A stretch of DNA of 64,000 nt, taken from contig CM043942.1 of the NCBI GenBank assembly GCA_014529385.2, positions 110,109,641 to 110,173,640 on the forward strand. The letters are read 5' to 3'. This document shows positions 58,518-64,000 of this stretch, piece by piece. Under the pieces are notes generated by a model. The model did no database searches and was not told the origin of the DNA. It worked only from the letters and a program-made list of their open reading frames with translations. The DNA is from Adiantum capillus-veneris (taxonomy: Eukaryota; Streptophyta; Polypodiopsida; Polypodiales; Pteridaceae). The first letter of the stretch is position 1. Each line of letters begins with the position of its first letter. The translations under genes and the position numbers were made by a program.

Positions 58518-60277
58518 TCAAAAACAGTTTCCTCTTTGCAACTCAACCATTCCATTCATCAAAGTCTGCAACTTTTGCAAGAAAAACATCCAAAACATCA
58601 AATCTCTTTGAATTCCACAAGAATTTTGTAACATTAGGCTCAAAACCTTCATCTCGTGATCATTGTTTTGCAAAATCTGATCCAAACAATATGAGATTGA
58701 CAAAATTGAATCATCAAAATCAACATCTCCCATCTGCAAAATCTGATTTGCACGCTCAAAATACAAGAAATCTAAAAAATTCATGTAAAGTTGAGCTTCA
58801 TCCACTTCAGACACTTCACAATCTAGAGCATCTGCAACTTTGAACTCGGTAACCATCATTGCATAATTCAAAAACATCTCCACACTCAATGTTAACCACC
58901 AATTTGCCACAAATAGTCCTTTAGATAAATCAGGTTCTAGTTTAAAATGAGATACGAACGGTTCGATATGAAAAAACACCTTGCAAACCATCAAACATTG
59001 CTTCTTTAGCATCTCCAACTTGTGGAAAAAGATTAGATCAACTTTGGACTCCACATCATCCAAAGCAAGCTTTCCCTGATCTTCTTCACTCATGCCAGGA
59101 AAAAAAAGCCAAATTGATCTTTCCTTCTCGCATCCGGCTTCAAATCCCTTTTAGAAAGCAATAAACTCCCATCTCCTTCAAGTAGTTTTAGGTCTTTAGT
59201 TCCATTTTCAAATTCAAGTACACATTCAAGAACAAATTCAGTTTTTTTTTCATGTTCAAGTTCATGTTCAGATTTAGATTCAGGTTCACGTTTAGTTTCA
59301 GATTCCTCAAAAAGACTGAAGAAATATTCAAGATAGGATGCAAAATTTACAACCATTAAAAACTTTCTCTTAAGCATCTCCAACATCTTTTGCATGTAGA
59401 TGAAACACTTGCAAACCTGAATTAGACTCATTATGCCAAAAAAATTGATTGTTTTGAAAATTTTGATTTAGAAAACACCTAATTTGATTTGCTTCTTCAT
59501 CAAATAGATTTGATTGAAGGCTTAAAAATAATAGGTTGAAATCTTCCTCGCACATAATTGCATAATTTTAGTCAAAACGATCTCCTCAACATCAACAAAA
59601 CCATTGACATCAGGAACATGGCCACATAAGGAATACAAATCTTCAAGAATACCATCAAGAAACTGAACTTCTTTGGAAAATGATGCACTTCTAATCTCCT
59701 TGACCAAATTTGTAAAAGCACCAACATCATAAAGATCTATCATGACAACATCATCATTCAAGACACCTTCCATAGCATCAAGGCTCAAAGAAGACTCCAT
59801 ATTCACAATTTGAGTTGAGTTGAAGATTCAAATCCTCAATTTGATTATTTTTGTCCAAAACAACTTGCTTAAAAACATCATTAACTTCACAACAATAAGA
59901 AATGTGCAAATCAGCTTTGGATTGAACCTGAGAAAACTTCACCATCAATGATTCCTTCTCTTCTTGAAGTTGATTGATTTTGGAAACATATTCATTTGCC
60001 GTAACCATTTTAGTAAATTTAGGTACATAACTTCTTTGAAATCAGTAATCTCAGGACCAGGGACCTGAATTGTGGAACTCAGTAAATTAGGGACCTTTGA
60101 TATTAAGACTTGTAATTCAGGGACCTGAAATTCAAGATCCTTGTCTTCACAACTTGAATAACTCATATTCATTCTGGGAAATTGGTTTTCAGTCTTCAAG
60201 ACTCCAAAACAAACTTCCCCATCAACACAAACATCTTCCTGAGTGTCACTTGCAAGATACTTCTCATAAAAAAACAT
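58518..60277 (-). pseudogene. Chain of overlapping acidic ORFs inside the cassette
   Basis: Six ORFs (60277-59945, 60008-59778, 59806-59522, 59555-59370, 59431-59090, 59093-58518) overlap head to tail and alternate between two frames. They look like one former coding sequence broken by small indels. Residues include a coiled-coil-like VSKINQLQEEKESLMVKFSQ and acidic ESKSEHELEHEKKTEFV. The longest piece is 191 codons. No gag knuckle, protease or other domain is recognised. It could be a diverged gag or a captured host gene. Confidence 0.4.
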
Positions 60278-60392
60278 GAAAAACTAATTCATCACATCAT
60301 CCTCATCATCAACACACCTTATACCTTCATCTATCTTCATATCTTTCACTTCATTACACTGTAATCTAATCTTTTGCCGATTATCAACCTCT

Positions 60393-60662
60393 TCAAGATT
60401 GATGTCCAAGGTTGGTATATGGGTTTTGTATGGGATATTGGTGGATTCTCTGGCTCACCCCCACTTGCATTCCCTTCTTCTCAATCACCAATTCTTCTTT
60501 TGGGTAACTTTCATTCTCTTCTTGCAAAGAGGTGAGTCTCTTTGATGGGAGGTTTGGGGATAGTTGGCAATCCTCTTGGCTTTCTTGGCTCTTGAGTTGC
60601 TCTTGACTTCCTTCTTCCTCCATCATCGTCTCCCTTGCTTTGAGCAATATCGCCTTCTTCAA
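60393..60662 (-). CDS. Hypothetical ORF, 89 codons, in the cassette
   Basis: Glu/Gln/Ser-rich: MMEEEGSQEQLKSQESQED, then LTSLQEENESYPKEELVIEK. It lies upstream (5') of the acidic ORF chain and downstream of the right-hand repeat, in the same direction. Unknown; perhaps the N-terminus of the same former protein. Confidence 0.3.
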   Translation of the reverse strand: MKKAILLKARETMMEEEGSQEQLKSQESQEDCQLSPNLPSKRLTSLQEENESYPKEELVIEKKGMQVGVSQRIHQYPIQNPYTNLGHQS

Positions 60663-61492
60663 CCAACTCTTAAATTTCCTACAAACTGTTAGGAAACTGC
60701 TTGAATTACCTGCAAATTGCTAGGAAACTGTCCGAATCTGCTTGAGAACTCCCTAAATTCCCTAACACCCTGCATTGCTTAAAAATGCCATCAGGTTGCA
60801 AAAACGACCCTGAAAACAATAGGACAACACCCCAATTGTTAAAAAAATGCTTGATTTTTTAAAACACTTTGAAAAAAAAAAACGCCCTGAATAGAACTAG
60901 GGTTTCCACTCCTTAATTTGCCACTTATGGCAAAAACCAGCAAAGGATCACCAAGTCTTGTTGGGGGAAGAGAAAGAGACGGAGGCGGTTAAAGTACGAG
61001 AGAGAAACTTTGTAGCATAACCGACTCACCATTCGCTTTGAGATTACTAGAATTTGCTCCCATGTCCATTAGGACACGCACAACAGGATCACCAAGTTTT
61101 ATTGCCTCTCATCCCAACTCCCGAGAGAGACAATAAGAAACCTCTTACACAAGATTCATTCACAAAATCCCTTAACAAAAAACGTTCAATACATACACAG
61201 GAATCAGGAATCTATCACGTGACTAAATCCGAACTGAAAACTGAATATGCAAAAAAACAGGAACTCGACATTGCATAGGGCTTCAATCCTCTTCTTCTTC
61301 TACATTCCACACATCCAAAACATTACAACTATCTGGAAAAAACCTGTTTTCTGATTTGAAGAGGTTTTGTCCCTTTTACACTACAAATCCTGACTACTTC
61401 CTGAAAAAAACTACAAACACTATACTGGAATTATAAAATTACACCCATTTTGGGTTTAACAAAAATCGCCTGAAAGTTATAATAATCATGAC

Positions 61493-62268
61493 TCACTTTT
61501 CGGCCAAGTCATGTGCATAGTATCTCCGCCTCGACTTTGCATCCACCACCAACTTGCCACATTTTCGTATATAGTTTCGATGTTCTAATGCCTTTGTGTA
61601 GGTATCCTTCACTTTCCACTTCATTGGTGGTATTTCCTTTCCAAATTGTAGATCCTCTATCTCTCCCATATTTTGATTAATAAAATCAAGAATTTCGTTC
61701 GACTTCTCTTGATGGTTTCGAAGATGAACGGATGAGAAATCTATTTTTTCTTGGCCACAAAACCTTTTGTCAAACCATTTTAAAATTGTCCTAAAGTTTC
61801 TATGGAAAGACACCCATGCCGCACTATAGTACTTTTCTAAAAACGTCTTACCAATGGTCGCATACATTCCTCTCACCTTTCTAGGATGAAACACCCTATC
61901 GTATGTGATAGGATATGCATCAGACAAAGGGGATGCATTGTTTGATGTGGCCCCATTAGCTTGATTTAGATCTAGTGGGCTTTCTATAGGTTGAAAAAGT
62001 CATCATCAGCTTTACTTAATCAATTAATTTATATATTATTAGAGGAAAGAAAATTCTTCAAAGTGTAACTCTTTGAAAAATAAAGATTGCTACCCTTTAA
62101 CACACGTTTGCACCAACGTACAAGAGCATGTCTATGGACAATAGACTTAACACCAATCTCTGACCAACCTTCAATGGTCATATATAAAATTTTTTTACCA
62201 TTAAGCATATTAGACATGATAGGCTCTATATGTTGGAGATCGAGGGTGCAGGAACGACGACAAGGCAT
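61493..62268 (-). CDS. Two-exon orphan gene, 221 residues
   Basis: Exon 1 is 62268-62094 (MPCRRSCTLDLQHIEPI, MTIEGWSEIGVKSIVHRHAL, VRWCKRVLK), exon 2 is 61983-61493 (SPLDLNQANGATSNN, MYATIGKTFLEKYYSAAW, IDFSSVHLRNHQEKSNEI, SRRRYYAHDLAEK). The 110-bp intron is GT-AG and phase 1, and the split codon (G|AA) restores the frame exactly. ATG at 62268 is the first in frame. The protein is basic with many aromatic residues; I do not recognise the family. The stop lies 31 bp from the TGTTAAACCC end of the cassette repeat at 61461, so it may be part of another mobile element. No TATA box was assigned. Confidence 0.45.
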
Positions 62269-62525
62269 GCGAGAGAGGGAAGGGAAGAGAGCACACACAA
62301 ATGTGGGTGGAGCTTCACTCTGTGTCAACTATGTGTGAGTGAGCCCCTTATTGATATGTATATAAAGAATAAGGTATGAACACATGTGGGTGGTCAGACA
62401 CTAACTGGTCCCCGGGTGCAGCACACTGCCTTTACACAACAGTCTCCCACTAAAGGCTGTGTGCCAATAAGTGGTGAGAAAACTCGACTAAACTAGTATG
62501 TACAAAAGGTGAGAGAAGACGACTC

Positions 62526-63778
62526 TCAACCCATGCCCACTGGATCACTCCAAGTATGTGAGTGCATCTGTAACTGCTCTAGCTTAAATGCAAGGTGCAT
62601 ACCAATGGGGCTAGAGCCACGATGACACTCCTGCTGCAGGTAACTAGTAAGGACCTGCAATTCTCCACTATGCACCATGCCAGTGTTAGTCACCGCACGA
62701 CCAAATGCACCAACCACATAGGCAAGATCAGGTCTCGAGACCAGAAGGTCATACATGAGAGACCCAAACGTTGACAAAACATGCACTATGTGTGCCAACC
62801 TATCATTGTCAGCAACTTCAGTGCCATGTGCATCCTCATCACCCACCACCTGACTATGCACCACCATGTCAGCACCAACTGCCAAAGGCATATCTGTTGA
62901 GAATGACCCGAAAGTTGACGAAGCATGCACTATGTGTGCCACCCTATCATTGTCAGCAACTTCAGTGCCATGTGCATCCTTATCATGCACCACCTGACTA
63001 TGCACCACCATGTCAACACCAACTGCCAAAGGCATATCTGCTGAGAATGACTGCAAAATTGAAAAATCAGCACCATTGCAATCACTTCCCCGCTGTTGCG
63101 TCTCAATAGAGCATAACTGCTCTACCTCTAGAATTGCTAACTCAACTGCAGGCGTATCACACACAGCTGTCTGAAGGACACAGTGGCCCTCAAACATATC
63201 AAACGCATCATAAAACAATGCATTGGTCTCTGGATCAACTGACATCACCTCAACTGATGACTGACCAAGCTGTGCATCCCCAAAGATACCACTATCTAGA
63301 CAACCAACTACGTCTCACAAGATCTTGTCTGCTCTAACTGCCTAACCTCAATAGGCACACACACAACTGTCTCAGTCCTCCGATGACACAAAGGCAAAGC
63401 ATCATGCAACCCACTAGCAAAGGAAATATGTCTTTGTTGTCTACATGGCTACATCAATGTCACAGAGGTAGTTCCATCTCTCATGTGTATCGGATATATG
63501 CTATCAACACTAGCACCTCTCGCTAAAACAAGTTGTCGATGACGCAAACTAAAACTGTGCTCATCTAGCACAACATGGCACCCACTGTCTCTCAACTGAC
63601 TCACGGAGACCAAACTCCGAGTCAAACTCGGCACATGGAGAACATGACTCAGCACTAGCATTGCTCCACTCGGAAATGACATCCGAACATCTCTGGCACC
63701 AACAATGTCATGGACTGAACCATCAGTCAAGCGCACATGTCCAAGCAAAACCGCTAGCATACGAGAAAAAGTACTCAC
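62526..63778 (-). pseudogene. Ty1/copia deletion derivative with internal 144-bp tandem repeat
   Basis: 63778-63449 encodes a copia protease/pre-integrase segment (VRLTDGSVHDIVGARDVRMS, LVLSHVLHVPSLTRSLVSVS). 63248-62526 is an acidic region ending in TFGSLMYDLLVSRPDLAYVV, the copia RT/RNase H junction. Integrase and most of RT are deleted. A 144-bp unit (62770-62913 and 62914-63057, 48 codons, in frame) is duplicated in tandem. Confidence 0.65.
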
Positions 63779-63963
63779 GTTGTGAGCGGGATGGAAACAT
63801 ACACAACGCCTCTATAATGACCCAACACACACTCTTGGAATGATGCACACACACTATGGGGCACCACTCGGCTTACACAACCCACCTGGTGGAGACAGGG
63901 ACACACCGATGGAGTGACAGGAGAGAGACTATCCATTTTCCCACTCCATACAGAGAGAGAGAG

Positions 63964-63965
<2 letters not shown>

Positions 63966-64000
<35 letters not shown>
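63966..64000 (+). repeat. (AC)n microsatellite at window end
   Basis: At least 17 AC units, running off the end of the window. Confidence 0.95.

Larger units (their letters stand above)
57650..61461 (-). mobile_element. Repeat-flanked cassette, LARD-like, with unknown ORFs
   Basis: Direct repeats 57650-57913 and 61204-61461 share TCAGGAATCTRTCA, GAAAACTGAATA, TTTGAAGAGGTTTTGTCCCT and end CATTTTGGGTTTAACA. Read on the minus strand they begin TGTTAAACCC, like an LTR. The 3.3 kb between lacks RT or integrase. Target duplication and primer site were not found. It fits a non-autonomous LTR element. Confidence 0.6.

Overview
The window reads as nuclear DNA of a land plant, most likely a seed-free vascular plant such as a homosporous fern (inference). 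The evidence is: degraded PPR repeats of the 'PNVITYACILKACG' type, several Ty3/gypsy families including a Tat-type element with a second RNase H and two chromovirus-type elements, GT-AG introns with short exons, and very dense CT/GA and GT/CA microsatellites. Nothing suggests a bacterial, phage or organellar origin.

Layout. 1-1.7 kb: end of a broken MULE-like transposase with a SWIM zinc finger. 1.9-2.8 kb: four tandem ~230-bp units, each holding a microsatellite. 3.0-7.8 kb: two inverted gypsy LTR/leader arms around an antisense RNase H-integrase fragment. 7.9-10.3 kb: a decayed gypsy PR-RT-RNase H. 10.5-13.5 kb: a PPR pseudogene split by a 1,853-bp solo LTR with a perfect 5-bp target duplication. 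14.6-22.4 kb: a decayed chromovirus with unusually short 149-bp LTRs, itself inserted in a foldback element. 22.5-30.2 kb: further retroelement remnants and microsatellites. 30.25-32.6 kb: a probable multi-exon gene of unknown family with one in-frame TGA. 34.9-37.9 kb: an apparently intact four-exon gene on the minus strand for a vWFA-alpha-kinase protein of 649 residues, the best real gene here. 38-43.4 kb: compound microsatellites, a Helitron-like terminus, a truncated copy of the kinase gene's 5' end, and tRNA-derived SINE-like heads. 43.4-54.6 kb: a recent, nearly complete Tat-type gypsy element (minus strand) with ~2.6-kb LTRs and target duplication. 54.6-57.6 kb: mostly non-coding, with a 133-bp palindromic element. 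57.65-61.46 kb: a cassette flanked by ~260-bp direct repeats holding unfamiliar degraded ORFs. 61.5-62.3 kb: a two-exon orphan gene (221 residues). 62.5-63.8 kb: a copia deletion derivative.

How it fits together. Most of the sequence is nested retrotransposon layers. Three unrelated-looking genes survive: the vWFA-alpha-kinase, the multi-exon gene at 30-32.6 kb and the two-exon orphan gene. The kinase gene has itself been reshaped by repeats: a foldback element and a long homopolymer lie in its introns, another foldback copy lies just past its stop codon, and a fragment of its 5' end is duplicated about 2 kb upstream. All splice models come from reading GT-AG sites and frame by eye; no search or alignment program was run.
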